In this document: piece by piece, positions 51,305 to 64,000 of the stretch
Numbering within the stretch: position 1 is the first letter of the stretch
Layout: each line of letters starts with the position of its first letter
Assembly (NCBI GenBank): GCA_013397695.1
Contig: VYZI01000113.1
Span: 1,270,477-1,334,476 of the forward strand
Origin: Centropus unirufus
Taxonomy: Eukaryota > Chordata > Aves > Cuculiformes > Centropidae
DNA length: 64,000 bases
Reading direction: 5' to 3'
Translations under genes and position numbers: made by a program
The notes under the pieces: generated by a model
Told to the model about the DNA's origin: nothing
What the model saw: only the letters and a program-made list of their open reading frames with translations
Database searches by the model: none

Positions 51305-54300
51305 TGACATGGAAAGGCATGAAGTATCTTTGATGTGTGCCAAGCACTCCCCAAGAAACCCTAAGTAGAAAAGGTTCTGAAGTTGAAGTGGGTTCAAGGG
51401 GCTGTAGTACCAAGCCTGGTTAAGAACAATTTAAGCTGTTCTCATGGAAAAATTTTAGTTAGTCTAGTGCTGTCAGGCAGTTTGTGCTCTGATATCGATT
51501 AATAGTCACAGAAGATATGCATGCCTAGCACTAAGCCCATTCAACCATTCCATGCCACCCCTGGCATCTGTTGGTATCTTAGCAAATAGTGGCTTCTGAC
51601 ACATCCGTTGTTGCTAAAAGTCTTACTATTACCACATTAAGAAAATCACCGTAACATTTGGCCTTAAGGGCAAGGTAGAAAAGTTATATTCAAATGGTAA
51701 AGAACAGCAAAGTTCTCAGACTTGTCTTAGTAAGGACATGTGGACAGGCATTAATAATTTATACCAGATAGTTGAGCACCAGGCCATTTCAATGTGAGAA
51801 ATAAAAAATCAGAAATCTCATTGGAAATGGAATAGAAATCATTAAAGATGTCTAATGCCTTCTGGAAAGTATGATTATCATGTCTCAAGTAGCACTTGCA
51901 CAAGTCACTCTGGAGTCAGATTTGGTGTTAGGAGTACTGCAAGTAGTTGGTTGAAGTGACAATTGCAAGACACTGTGCTGAATCAATCTAATCTTTAAGG
52001 TCTGAAAACATCAGTTATTGACACAGATTGGCAAACAATTTGTTTTATTTTTCAGAGAAGATCATAATTTTTAAGCTCCTAGAAGAATTTAATGAGGAAA
52101 TTTCCAAATGAAAGTTAATCTGGGGACTCAGCTCTGTGATGCCTGACACATTCCTACCTTGAGAGAGGGAGGAGGGAAGGAAGAAAGGTCTCCTTGAGTC
52201 TTTCATAAGGGATTAATTATCATAATCTTGATCTCCTTTTGGCACCTTTAAAAAAGAGTACTAAAAATGAGTGAAAATCCATGTTAATCAAAGGCAGAAG
52301 GCAAAATCAGTTCATCTGATCCAAATATAGGAAAAATAGTCCTCCTTGAAAAGCTGTATTTGCCAGACAAGTTATTCTTTCAGGACAAAACTTATAGCAT
52401 ATGCTCAGTGGCCCTAAAAAGGGTGTCAATACTTGATGAAGCTTTTATATCATTACCTTCCTGGTTTAATTCAAATGGACCATACTGAACTCTGCATTTA
52501 GGTTATTTAATATAACTCAAGTTTGGGTGGCTCTGCGTGTGACATATAATCAGTGCTTAATAAATAGGTAGCCTGCTTCTACTGGAGAGATTCCCAGGAT
52601 ACAGATCAGGGGCATGTATTCCACTGCCTTTAAGGTCTATTTAGAATCAAATAAAATTTATCCTTGCATAAAGATCCCGCACAGATACTTCCGTGACAGC
52701 TATGTCTCTTTAGACTCCAGAGTAGTAGCAAAGGGATAGCAAAACCAGCTATGTGTTTAACATTCTTCATCTTCTGTTCACATGCTGCTCCCTGCTGAGT
52801 GCTTAGCTTTAATCAGTTCCTCAGAAAAGGAATATCAAGGTGTGCATTCTTCTGCAGAAGCAAAAAATATCTTGACATATGTGGTGGATGGATTATAAGA
52901 ATAATGTAGACTTTCATGAACCAAACTTGTTAGGACTCCTTGTTTAGTCCTCACAACGTTTCAGAATCTGTACTTTGAGATAAAGTGACTTTGAGTCATT
53001 GTAGATGGTTGTCAATGTAAGAGGGAAAAAACATGACAAAAAGGTACATGCATTTTAAGAGAATGGTCAAGATTTAGCTTTACTCTGCATACTGTCTGGT
53101 TATAGACATCTTCTCACTCTTTATTGGTTTTTATGGAGTGTTCTTTTGAAAACAAAGACTTTTAAAATGACGAGTCAGTATAAAAGGTTTTAACCTTCAA
53201 GATTTCATAGCTCCACTTTTTCCTTACACTCATAACCATGATGTGTGAACTCCATAGTATCAAGTATCCCTGCTGTTGTAGCAATATGTCTGACACTGCT
53301 TACAATTCAGAGAGGAGTATCTACTTTGCAAACTAGGAAATTTACATTGAAATGCCTCCAGAAAACATTCAGAAGGTCACTGATATAGCCAAAGATTTTG
53401 TTAAATGTTTTAGAAATTAAATTCTTATTGTGCATTGTCCATTAGAAGATGTTATCACTTAGCAGAAGAAGATGTAGCATTTTTCTTTCTTGTGTTAATT
53501 CAGATACTGAGTGGACTGTAATGAATATTTCTACAATATACATATACATATTGAATCTTCCACAAAGAAATTTGCCAAAATGTTTAAAAAACACATTGGC
53601 CTCAATTTTCCAGTATGGTTGAAAAGAAAAGGCAAGATTATGTAAAAACAGATGTTCTCTTGTGTGTCTCCACCTAAACTTTCTGGGGCTAACCGGGTCA
53701 CTTTGTCCTTTTCCATTTCATATTCCAGACTTATATTAAGCCTATTATGGATATTATCAGCCTTGTTTGTCTTTGGGAAAGTCAATGGAAAAAAGCATTA
53801 AAACAGCTTGCTGATGAGCTCTTTGGTCTGCTGAAGCCAGCATTTTATTTACCTTGTAGTGTGGCAAAATTGCTATAAACTAAAAGGTGAGGAAAGTTGT
53901 AATCGTGGCTAAGAATGCAGAGGATGACATGAGTATCTACAGGATGCTTAGTTTGCTATGAAGGTCAAACAAAATGATTAGAAATGCCGCCATGGGATGT
54001 GAGGATTATTAGTTGAAGAATGTAAGCACAATTAATGCCAGTCAATGTGCTTGTTTCTTTTAAGTGAAAACCACTCAAGTCAAATAAATCAGTCTATCGA
54101 ATGATCATGAGTCCACTAGGAGACAGAATAACCCCTTTAGTCTAACAAAAGGTCTTTCAATGCATATCGTAACTACAAATAGGTGAATCTTAGCTTCATG
54201 AGGTCATTAAAAAGTATTACACCTCAACTGCACAGTGATCTATTCTCCCATGTGGTGATTAGCATGCAGGTAGCTGATGTTGCAGCTAACAAATGTCAAT

Positions 54301-54377
54301 GTCACTCTCTGAATACCTTATTTGCAAATATAAAGTCCTCTCTTGCCTGCAAGCTTACAAGTACACAGAAATATACT
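51305..54377. other. Unique noncoding DNA
   Basis: No gene is supported. The longest frame is 84 codons (53531-53785, -), with no domain. A short GAGAGAGGGAGGAGGGAAGG purine patch lies near 52160-52185. Confidence 0.5.
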
Positions 54378-54680
54378 TCCCCTATCTCTCCATGACATTT
54401 GGAAAGTCGTGGCTGTCAGAGGAAGTTGTTGGTAATTGGACGAGGGGCAATGTTGTGCCCATTTTTAAAAAGGGTCAAAAGGAAGGCCCTAGGAACTACT
54501 GACCTATCAGCCTTACCTCTGTGTCTGGGACGATTTTGGAACAGATCTTCCAAGAAGCCATGCTAAAGCACATGGAGGACAGGGAGGTGATTTGAGACAA
54601 CCAGCATGGTTTCACCAAGGGCAGGTCCTGCCTGACCAACCTAGTGGCTTTCTGTGATGGGGTAACCACATCGATGTAAA
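54378..54680 (+). mobile_element. CR1 LINE reverse-transcriptase fragment, no 3' end
   Basis: The + strand encodes the start of the CR1 RT domain: SWLSEEVVGNWTRGNVVPIF, KKGQKEGPRNY, PISLTSVSGTILEQI, HMEDREVI, DNQHGFTKGRSC and LTNLVAFCDGVT. Similarity ends at about 54680, before the catalytic FADD motif. The rest of ORF2, the 3' UTR and the octamer tail are missing. Two in-frame TGA codons (54500-54502 and 54593-54595) sit where CR1 normally has arginine, which fits CGA to TGA decay. Otherwise one frame stays open for about 95 codons. The copy is fragmentary and cannot move. Confidence 0.9.
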
Positions 54681-57600
54681 TGAAATTTTCTCACAGTATG
54701 GTTTGATTTTGGAGTGTATAGCATAGATTCCTTCCTGAACAAACTGAAAGGATGCTCTCTAACCACTCGTGTGCATTCAGTACAGAGTTACAATGACTGT
54801 GTGGACATCAGATTGTCAGCAACAGCTACTTTGTTCTGTAGACCTACTTTGCAGATTCGGTCTTAGCCTCCACATCTTCTCAAAATCATGTTTTATGTTA
54901 TCAAAAAAGAATTAATACACAGATCATCATGGCTGCAGTCTTTTATTTTATAAGATCATGCAGCCTAAGATCTATGTGGTTGCTTCAATGCATCAAAGTA
55001 ATGTAGCTGATATGGAACTGCGTATGAAGGTATTGCATTTTCTGAGACGAAGAGTTAGATCAAGAGTTTTGTTAATAAGAGAGACCATACTAAGGATAAC
55101 CAATTAACCAAGAATAGTCAGAAAAGTTGGGTGATCCTGTAGGCAGCTAAAGGCCCACATCAGAAAATGAGATCTATGAAAAATCCATAGGATTATTTAC
55201 ATGTTTGTCTAAGTAGGTGGTCTTTCTATGGACAGGAGAAAAAAATAGTTACATAAATCTCCTGAAATAATGTGAATGCATATCCCTAACTAGGTGTAAG
55301 TGGCAATGGTTCTCAGCCTAGTACTATTTATCTCTTTGAAGGTAAACTCTGCATAAGAGAAGAGCTTTAAAAAAATTTGTGTAAATATTTTCTAGTTTTG
55401 AGCCAGGGTCTCATCTTGAGTCTCTCAGAAATGAAGCACCCATTGGGGAACTTTGAGAATCAAATTGAGGAATATTGGCTGACTTTTTAAAAAGTATTTA
55501 GGAATTTTTCATCTTGTTCTGTACATTTGTTGTGCTTATATCAAGAAAAGTAGTACCTGCGATTGGAGATTTTGAAGTAAGGAGGTTGGCACAGAGACTC
55601 CAGTGATCGAAAAATTTTGTTCATTTTCTTAAAGTAATATTTGCAGCAGCTGTAGGCTTGGCCATTCATTTTTACTATGAAATCTGTAAGGTCCTTCAGA
55701 CTTCTGGAATGTCCATCTGTCCTTTGTCATAAGGAGTTTTCCTGGCTATTAACAGCCTGCTTCTTCTTGAACTTCTGACTATCACCTCTCAAATCACTTT
55801 GTGCAATTACAGTGGAGATTTACCCTGTAGCTCTTTGAAAGTTCTGCTGAAATTACTGCTGTTCCAGTAATATATTTTAGGAATCTCCTTCTTATATAAA
55901 GGGCTTCGTTGAATTAGATCATCACAAGTTCAAGTGTAGACGATATTTAAATGAAAATTGTGTTAAAAAATGTAGATTTGCAATAGAAAAAAACTGCAAA
56001 AAACCCTGAAAACAGAAAAGCCCCAAAGTCAACTATTAATATTATAATTATTAGACAAGATGCCTTTTAGCTCCCTAGTTTCCCAACAGTTTCCAAGGCT
56101 TCTGCAACTTTAATGCAAATCTAGCTCTTGACTAGCTGCTCCTTTTGTAGCACAATGAGCTCTGCTGCTCTATCTTTTAACATTTTCCTTGGGATTAAAG
56201 CTCTGAGATCTCAAGGTAGAAATGGGAATTTATGCAGTTCTCTTCTTCTTTGGTGTTTTTTCATCACCTTCCTTCCAGTTTTTCAGTTTCAGTTTTCTTT
56301 CCTTCTACCCACTCCTGTAAAGCAGCTCATGATGCAGGTTCTCAGGGGAGGGTTTCTATTGTAGGCTCCTTTTGAATTTTTATTTTAAAATTCTACAATA
56401 TTTGCTTAATGTTTATGAATGACAGCACAGGACAGTTCTGGGGTTTGAGCATGCTCTGTTAGAAACAAGTAAGTAGTTTACCAGCTCAGCCTTTTTGTTT
56501 TTGTGTTCTTGCTCATTGCACAAACACTTTTTCATGGTAGTAAATGGGCGTCTGTGGATCTTAAATACATCTCCCTTTACATGTACTTAATCTGCTAAAT
56601 ATCCAGTCCTCAAAATTTTTGATTGAGATTAATTTCCAAAACTATTTGATGGTTTGCTTCTTTACTCAAAATGAGAAGAAAACCCACCGTGCTTTACTCA
56701 TATACAGCCTAAATGAGCATGTATCATATCTAAAAATATTGTATTCTTATTTATCTACAAGAATATTTTTTAAACTCCCAATGCTCAAAAAAATTCTGTT
56801 GCTTAGACAAACCTTGTGTCCAGTATACTGGACTGATAAATTATCCTCATTTGAAATGCTTTGATTTTTAAGATATTCCAGGACTAGAAGCTGAATTTTT
56901 AGTAGACAGATACTGCCTTGTGGAATTTGATCTCCCTGGCATTTCTGGAATCCAAATTTTGTGTGTAGGTGTGTGGCTTTCATTTTTAGCTTTTCTTTTA
57001 GTTACTTCCGCAACCCACCAGCCAGTTTGGATACTGCAGCTTTTAAAGCTGTTCTTGCCTACACCTCCACTAGTATCTATCATTTTAATGACAGAAATAT
57101 GGTTATAGAGCTCTTGGAGCCTAGTATGCAATTTGTATTTGTAGTTTCATTCTATGAAAAATCATACTAATAAGTTCCAAGTAGATGAACAGTCTACTGA
57201 ATTAATACAAAAACAATCTTTTTTTTTTCTTTGAATTATACAAAGCATTTTATTATCTCTAAAAATCATGCAATATAATAATTATCTTATTTCAAAAGTA
57301 GCTAATTGCACGGGTACTTAAAGGAATCCTCGTCTATGCAATAAACTCTGACTGCAGATGACTACAGAAAACCTTCTTGCAGTCTTCTGTCTTTATAATT
57401 GTATTTTGTTTTCCATTTATCCTCTCCTCCTTCCCCCAATCAGCACACGAAATTTAAAACAGTAGCAAGATCTACATGGTCAAAAGAAAAGTGCGCTTAA
57501 AGCACCATTAACTAAGCCCAAAGAATAATAAATAAGCTAACTAATTAAAAGATCTTCAGAGAAGAACTTAAAAACAATGTCTTGCAAGAATTCATACATT

Positions 57601-60600
57601 TAATTCTCCTCTTCCCAGAAGGTTGAGGTTTGTGTTCAAGAATTTGACATTAAAAGTCTCTCTGTGTGATTCGCAGCACGTGTCCTCTTTAATTGTGTCC
57701 TATAGCATATTTTGTGTCCTTTGGGGTACAACCTCATTTTCAGTCAAAGAAAAAAAAATAAGCTTGGGGCCTTCTTCAAGGTTACTTCTGTTCTCCTAGA
57801 TGTTACACATAGATTTGGGTTAATCTTATCTGTAGCCTCTGGAGATTATATTTATCAAGGACAAAGTTACCATTGCCTATGGTGAAAATCATTCCTTCTT
57901 AATTGTCCAAGTGCCAACTGGAGCAGACAGATACTGTATCATAGTAACTATTCCACTCTTAACATAATTTATTCTTGTTTCCCGCTCTGTGCTCTTCTTT
58001 ACCCAGCATCGTGTATGGTATAAGTAGCTATTTAAGTAGGTATTTATTTACATAAGCTGATCATCCTTTCATAAAAGGATGCCCTCCCAGAGCATCAGAT
58101 GTCCTTGACAAATCAAAGACAGGTAATCAAAATGTGACTCTAGCATCCGCTTGGCAGCATTACCATAGCAGAAAAGGCACAGAGTAAAAATGTAATACTC
58201 ATATTTATTGTAAAGTGAAGTACAACACATGCAGAATGGAAAAAGCCTGCTAGTAGTGTATATAATAAGTGAACATGCCATAATGTTAGCCAAGCTGAAA
58301 CATTCCCCTTTAGGGATATGAATTCAACAGCTGCCTAAGGTAGCCATGGTAAATACTCTGAGAAGTAGCTGATCCTTCATTTCCACAAGCCATGGGAAAG
58401 GGTGGTTGCAACAGAAGATTAAAGATTAATTTTTCTTACCACCTGTTAGAAAATTGCTGAATTCTGTGGATTAATGGAGAATGTCATTGGTATTGCACCC
58501 TGGAAAAGTTCTTAACAGCAGACACACTAGGACAACAATAAAAGAATTTAGCAGTATTATATTCTAATTAACCACTTGACTACTGCTGAATTGACTATGT
58601 ATATTTAGCAGATGTGTATCTTGCATCCTGTCAAATTAAACATACCTAATGCATTATTAATATGAAACTGATTTCAGGCAATTTTTTGTCTTAAAACGGC
58701 AGTGAAGGACTCGGGAGAAGTGGGTTAGATTTGCCAACTCCTCATGAATTTTATTTTCCATTTTCCTGGTATCAAATCTGACGATTTAAAATGCTTTCTG
58801 GAATAGAGAATTACCTCTGCTGGACCTTGAAGCGGTCAAATCATTAATCTGCATCTAACTTTGAGCTTTGAGAGATTTCATGTCAGTTACAGAGTGATGT
58901 ATTTCACTATAGTGGCAACATGTTCTGCCAGAATAATCAAAGTAAAAACACGTTTTTTTTTATTGCATGTGGCATTGCATTCCATGGGAAAAACTTAAGC
59001 AAATCAGTCCTGGGGGCCCTGTTCCTGCTAAATGATGGTATCAAATGCTCAGCCATTGAGTTTCAGGTGTAAAAACAGTTTCTATATTTATCCTCCAGAT
59101 TCATTGATGCAGCTCTCGCAAATACTTATGCAGAAGCAGAACCTAGTGCAGAGGCAACACAATTTCTGATTGGCACATCTCCTGCATTACTAAGGAAGTC
59201 ACCAGTTTGCCCCTGCAGCAGATTTCTGGAGTCAAGTGAGTTGTTGAGGCTCATGGGGGGCCCCCATCCAATACCTCGGCATACCACCTTTAGTCAGGAA
59301 CAGCGGAGACAATGTTGCTGTGCAGCAGGGCAGTGCTCTCTTGGTCACAAGCAAACTCTGGTGACCAGACCAGTGGGGAACAAAGGTTTATCTTCAGGAT
59401 ACGTGAGGAACTTTGTTCAAAGTTGGTTTGGGATATACTTAAAGATTTGACTTTTGAATTCTGCTGCCCTTTATTCGGCTTATTTCCTCTGCAGTAATTT
59501 AATTCCTACTCATGTGGTCAACACAATTAAATACTCAGTGTGATCAACTAGCTTTAGAAGTATACATTTCTTTTGTAACATAAAATAATAATGTTTACAA
59601 CTTCATATTTCATAGGTGCAGCTCAGAAAACTCAGTCTTGGCTATTAGAAACTCTTGGCTTCTTTCCATGTTGCACATTATCACTTGTCATAAAAATGTT
59701 GCAAGTGAAATGATGCCCTTTCCTTAGGTTCCTGATGCAATTACCTCAGTGTATTTGGCACTGACGTGATTAAAGAGATTAAACACGTCTATTGATATAG
59801 GATGGGGAATGGTACTGCAGCTCATTCAGGCTTAATTGTGTTGGTTTTGCCAAGGCTATACAAAATAAAACTTTTCACTGACATGAACTGACATGATTCA
59901 CAGTGCACAGCAGGACTGGTTTTAGTGCAATGGCACAGACAGGCACTTTGCAGAGCAGAGCTGTATATTAGAGTCTGCTTCTTGCATCTGTTAGATCATA
60001 TTTATGTAGAAATGGATTTTGGAAGAATATACATCTCTGTCCTTATGACATCTGCTGAGCCTCTTGGTCCTTTCTCCTTGCCAAATTTGTCAATTCAAGC
60101 AGCTTCCTTCAAAGCATCTGCAGGACTTTTCCCAGTTGCATAAAGTGAATGTCAAGATCCCCGTTGCACTCTAACAACCATTGAGTGTGATTCACAGTGC
60201 AGAGCTTAGGTACAAATTAGACTTGTTTTTAAAATCCTAAGGCTGATATACCAAAGAATTCGTCAAAGTTGATTGAAAGAGCAAGATTTTCCTATTTGCC
60301 CCTGCAAACAGCTGAGTAGTTCACCTGTTTCACTCTTAGGATGAGAACAGCTTGTTCCTGCTCCTCACAGCCCCAGGCCACAGACTGGCTCCCAGAAGGT
60401 CTGTCTGCAGATTTAGAGAAGGAGAGAAAATGTCAGGCATGTTCGCTCCTCCAGTTGCTGTCTGAAGATCAACACCAGGCTTCTAGCATTTGACCTGCCA
60501 ATGTTCCTGCCCTGTTATCTCAAAAGACATGCTAGCTGGCTTAGGACAGGGAATAGAGGTCAAACATGGTCAGGCTCAGATTGTGTGTGGATGTTTTTTG

Positions 60601-62501
60601 GCTTTTTCACTTGTATCCCAATTTCATTCCACACTACCATTAAGATGTTGTTACAGTGCCAGCAATTATTCTCCCACTGTATATTTTCCCTATTCTCTCC
60701 AACATGAATTTAAAATGGGTGATGGGATGAGCTTTTCATTTCAGAGGAAACAGAATTCTTTAGGAGACTTCCCTCTCCACTGAAGAAAAGCCCCCCTGTT
60801 CTCTGATGCACTTGAAATTTGTTTTGTGAGTGAATTATAACCTTTCTGGTCACCTTTTAGCAGAGAAAAAAGGAAATATTGCAACTAATTTTATCTACCC
60901 AACATCAGGTAGAATGCTAGAGAAACAAAAATTTATTTTAATGTGCACTAATCATACTTGCATGCAAGCCAGGGAAACTGTGACAGTGGAGCCTACAAAG
61001 CAAAGGTTCACAGTGAAATAAACCATCATTTGGGCATCACAGTAATATATCCATTAAGACCAAATACTGAGGAAAATATTGGATTGTAATCTGAACCTTC
61101 AGTCAAATATAATGCAGTCAAAAGACAATTCCGCATGTATAACTTTGCATATACCTATCTGTCCTCTCTCTACCCATAATTGCAGCTGTGGTGATTCTCT
61201 GCTGAGTTACTGAGATGGTCATTGTTGCAAGAATTTCTCCAGCCTGGCTACTGAACTTCTGACACTATTACTGGTGACAATTGCTCTTGATTGAGATGGA
61301 TGCTGCTGAATACTACAACAAAGGATGTTGCCTGAGGTTCAGACAGGAAGAGAGACTGAAACTACAAAAATCCACAGGAAATGGAGCTAACAGACAAATC
61401 TTGCTGTGGAACAAAACAGAGAAAACTGCAAATTCTTTTGAAGGTCATACTATAGGCAAAGGGGCCTCCAAAACAGTATGAATATGGAAAACCCCACATT
61501 TCCTTCCTGTCAGGTATGATGCTCATTATGGATTACTGTACTTTACTAATCCATTGTAAGTGATATGATGCACAGTCCAGGCAATGACAGCTATGATCAT
61601 CTATCACTGTAATATTTGGTTAATTATTGATCGTCTACAATAGAATTCTTGAAGAAAGAAACACACTTGGATATCCATATTACAGTTAAGTGATTTAACT
61701 ATGATTACCACTATACAGGTAGTCTGAAACAAAGGCCTCATATCCTCCAGAAACATTTAAAGTAGAAACTTCAGTGTACAATGTAATATTTGGTTGAAAT
61801 ATCCAAACCGATAAAGGATGATGAATATGGAATTAAGTGTTCAAGTGTGAATATATCCAGAAGCGTTTTCAGAACCAATACCTATGGCTTGAGCTATTGG
61901 ATGGCCTTCATAGTGTTTTTGTGATTGTTTTTATAACTACCAAACCCGTGTTTTGGACCACTAGCAGACTGTATTTCAAACTGATTTAACTATAAGCTTA
62001 TGATAACAGGCGAAAAGAGAGAAAAAATATTTTTGAAAATTATAATATAATTGGAAATAATACCATTTGTCTTTCTGTTATGGTTGCTCTTAGAGGACTA
62101 GAATTTTTCATACATTCCATTTTCTGACCTTTCAACTGATGAGTTCCCCTGGAAAAGCCTTTTGAAACTAGTGTCTAGGTTTTTTAAGGTGGTGTCTGTA
62201 CAAGGAGAGCCTGCAAAGACTATTATACACCAGCTCCTCATGTGGATGATTTCACTCCATGCCATGAACTCCTTTATGTGCTTCAGTTTTCTCCTTCTGC
62301 AACTTAAGCTATGGCACTCTTGTTATGAAATAACAATGTTCATACAGAGAATTGATTTGAATTCATACAAGAAATGCCTGTTTTAGTGTATTTAATGAAG
62401 ATCTTCCCACACAGAAGAAAATCCTTGTGGCCCAGGTACTTAAAATTATCATCTCATCCAAAGCAGAAGCTGGTCTACAATTTTCCAGTGCTATTACATG
62501 A
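54681..62501. other. Unique noncoding DNA
   Basis: No gene is supported. Open frames reach 97 codons (60490-60783, +) without any recognised domain. About 56225-56310 is C/T-rich on the + strand. A perfect G/C palindrome lies at 59253-59267. Homopolymer runs occur near 57219 and 58952. The remainder is A+T-rich and not repetitive. Confidence 0.5.
59253..59267. repeat. G/C palindrome ATGGGGG-G-CCCCCAT
   Basis: Arms of 7 bases surround a single central G. It is a compact, G+C-only core in an otherwise moderate-G+C context. No function is known. Confidence 0.85.
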
Positions 62502-62533
62502 CTTATGTAAATATTTGCTTATGTAAATATTTG
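62502..62533. repeat. Perfect tandem duplication, 16-bp unit
   Basis: CTTATGTAAATATTTG occurs twice, back to back, at 62502-62517 and 62518-62533, with no mismatch. TATGTAAATA resembles a forkhead/POU-type A+T word, but nothing else supports a regulatory role. Confidence 0.92.
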
Positions 62534-64000
62534 TCTCTATAAACTATCAGAAGACTACGTGTGTTAAGTGACAGTAGGGCTAAAACTACAACGTGTTTCT
62601 TTCTCATTAGCTATTTTTTAAACCAATATTATACCTCTTTAATGTCTCACAAATTAATCTAAACCATTTAGAATTGGATGGAAGATTACATCTAAAGACT
62701 ATTAAATTATTGTTATTTTCAAAAGACAGAAAACTTTATTATAAAATTAAGGCTTGAAAAATCTCCTTCATGTTGCTTCATTTATTGCTTCAAATCTTTG
62801 ATACTATCTTTTGCCTGCCATTAGGAATTGGTCCTGAATCCAAAAGAAAATTAACTTGTCAGTACATGTAGTGTACTGACACGTTTTATCTTGAGAATAT
62901 AGAACCTGCTTTCACTCTATTTTGCTTAGACTGGCTGTATTTCTCCCCCAAACCCCTAACAAACGCAGCACCCTGCTGAATAACTGAACTTCTCTGGAGC
63001 ATTTGGCATATAATTTATAAATGAAGAATAGGAACATCTCAGCCGCACAGAATTAATCACTATTTCCATGTCTGTGACTTAAAAATGCTGGGTTTCTATT
63101 TGTACACCCACATCCTTCCTTCATTTCTGCTACTAATGCTAATCAAAAAGTCAGTATTATTCAGAGCTCAAAAAAAATTATCTAAAGGATTAGTCATGGC
63201 CAATTTATTATGCACTACATTTTAACTTTGATTTTCTCTCTTAGGAGAGAAAAGGAAAACCTTCTGCTCCAAAGGAAATTGCTGTCATAAAATTTCTTCT
63301 ATCCCTGTATTCAGTAATTTTGAATATGATTTTGACAAAACTGGTGTGAAGCAGATCAGAATTGGCTTCTCTTTATACCTCGAAATTTTTTTGTATAGTT
63401 GCATTGGTATAAAACATATTTTTACTGAGATTATCAATTCAATACAGGCAAGATTTCTCTTAGCAGAGACACTGAAAATTAGCCATAAACTGTCTCACAT
63501 AAACAACTCTGAGAATCCCTGGCAATACTTAAATGCCTTCTGTGTCGTTCATTATTCACAGCTTGGATGATATGCCAGTAATATTGTGGGGGAAGGAAGT
63601 CCCCCACAAAGTTCACATCACGATCTTTAAACTGTGAGTTTTGGTTATGAGAGTTAAAGCTAAACGTTTATCAATGCAAGTGAGAGAAGGGAGGATTTAC
63701 TAAATGTTTTTTATCCTGTCTAGCTTCCTTATAATTCTCAGGGACAGTGCTGGGAATCCTAATTTCTGCTGCCAGAGAATTTTGCAGCAGCATGTTCTGT
63801 TGCCTCCTCCTCACCAATGCCTTAATAAAATTGTAGTTTGATAATGCTCTCCTTGGCAAGTTAGCATGAAATAATGCTTAATTTAGTGTGTGAAGGTTGA
63901 TTCAACAGTGTAATGAATAGTAAAATATGACACATTGATCTAAAAGAAAAAGTAATGTCAGATCTCTTAAATTGAATGCTTTCTTTTGGAGACCAGTATC
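62534..64000. other. Unique noncoding DNA with one strong hairpin
   Basis: No gene is supported. A 74-codon frame (63346-63570, +) and a 62-codon frame (63671-63859, -) have no recognised domain. The hairpin at 62857-62881 is the only structured element seen. Confidence 0.5.
62857..62881. repeat. Perfect 10-bp hairpin with 5-base loop
   Basis: TGTCAGTACA at 62857-62866 and TGTACTGACA at 62872-62881 are exact reverse complements around the loop TGTAG. The stem has mixed composition, so it is less likely to be chance than the A+T palindromes elsewhere. It is too short for a microRNA precursor of usual length and shows no terminator-like U tract. Its function is unknown. Confidence 0.88.

Noticed and set aside
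54183..54502. Frames read as small host genes
   Set aside because: The second half is CR1 reverse transcriptase. The first half is unrelated flank that happens to be open.
1..64000. CRISPR array, operons, phage or bacterial defence system, rRNA or tRNA genes
   Set aside because: No regularly spaced repeats, no closely packed long frames, and no recognisable RNA gene. The DNA is vertebrate in character.

Overview
This window reads as nuclear DNA of a bird. The clearest evidence is a set of CR1 LINE retrotransposon fragments with avian features. Two copies end in the (ATTCTATG)-type octamer tail. One carries the bird-typical 3' block that reads ATAGAATCATAGAATGG on the + strand. Several encode recognisable pieces of CR1 ORF2 (reverse transcriptase and the region C-terminal to it). 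The rest is A+T-rich, long, non-repetitive vertebrate-type sequence. I cannot name the species. There is no sign of bacterial, viral or plasmid gene organisation: no closely packed long ORFs, no operons, no rRNA or tRNA gene, and no CRISPR array.

No host protein-coding gene or exon could be supported. The longest open frames are about 120-126 codons. The only ones with recognisable protein similarity lie inside CR1 copies. The window is therefore best read as intergenic DNA or the inside of a very large intron. Small exons without homology that I recognise could still be hidden here, because splice sites alone are too weak to call by eye.

Layout. 1-1.9 kb: unique A+T-rich DNA with one short direct duplication. 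1.95-2.77 kb: an old, heavily decayed CR1 on the + strand. 6.24-6.80 kb: a CR1 on the - strand with a large internal deletion that joins the start of the RT domain to the C-terminus of ORF2. 6.8-37.8 kb: mostly unique sequence with a 26-bp tandem duplication (8.3 kb), a purine tract (10.5 kb), simple repeats, hairpins, CTCF-like motifs (16.45, 19.1 and 34.47 kb) and a probable LINE scrap (18.6 kb). 37.84-38.50 kb: a well-preserved CR1 3' part on the - strand. 38.5-50.7 kb: unique DNA with a G+C-richer patch (42.7-43.06 kb) and a homeodomain-type motif cluster (45.2 kb). 50.70-51.30 kb: two CR1 pieces head to head that begin at about the same point of the element. 54.38-54.68 kb: a CR1 RT piece whose two in-frame stops both look like CpG decay of arginine codons. 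54.7-64 kb: unique A+T-rich DNA with a G-C palindrome, a 16-bp tandem repeat and a strong 10-bp-stem hairpin.

Nothing here amounts to a new multi-gene system. The most informative items are structural: the head-to-head CR1 pair, the internally deleted CR1, the CR1 piece without a 3' end, and a few possible regulatory sequences that need comparative data.
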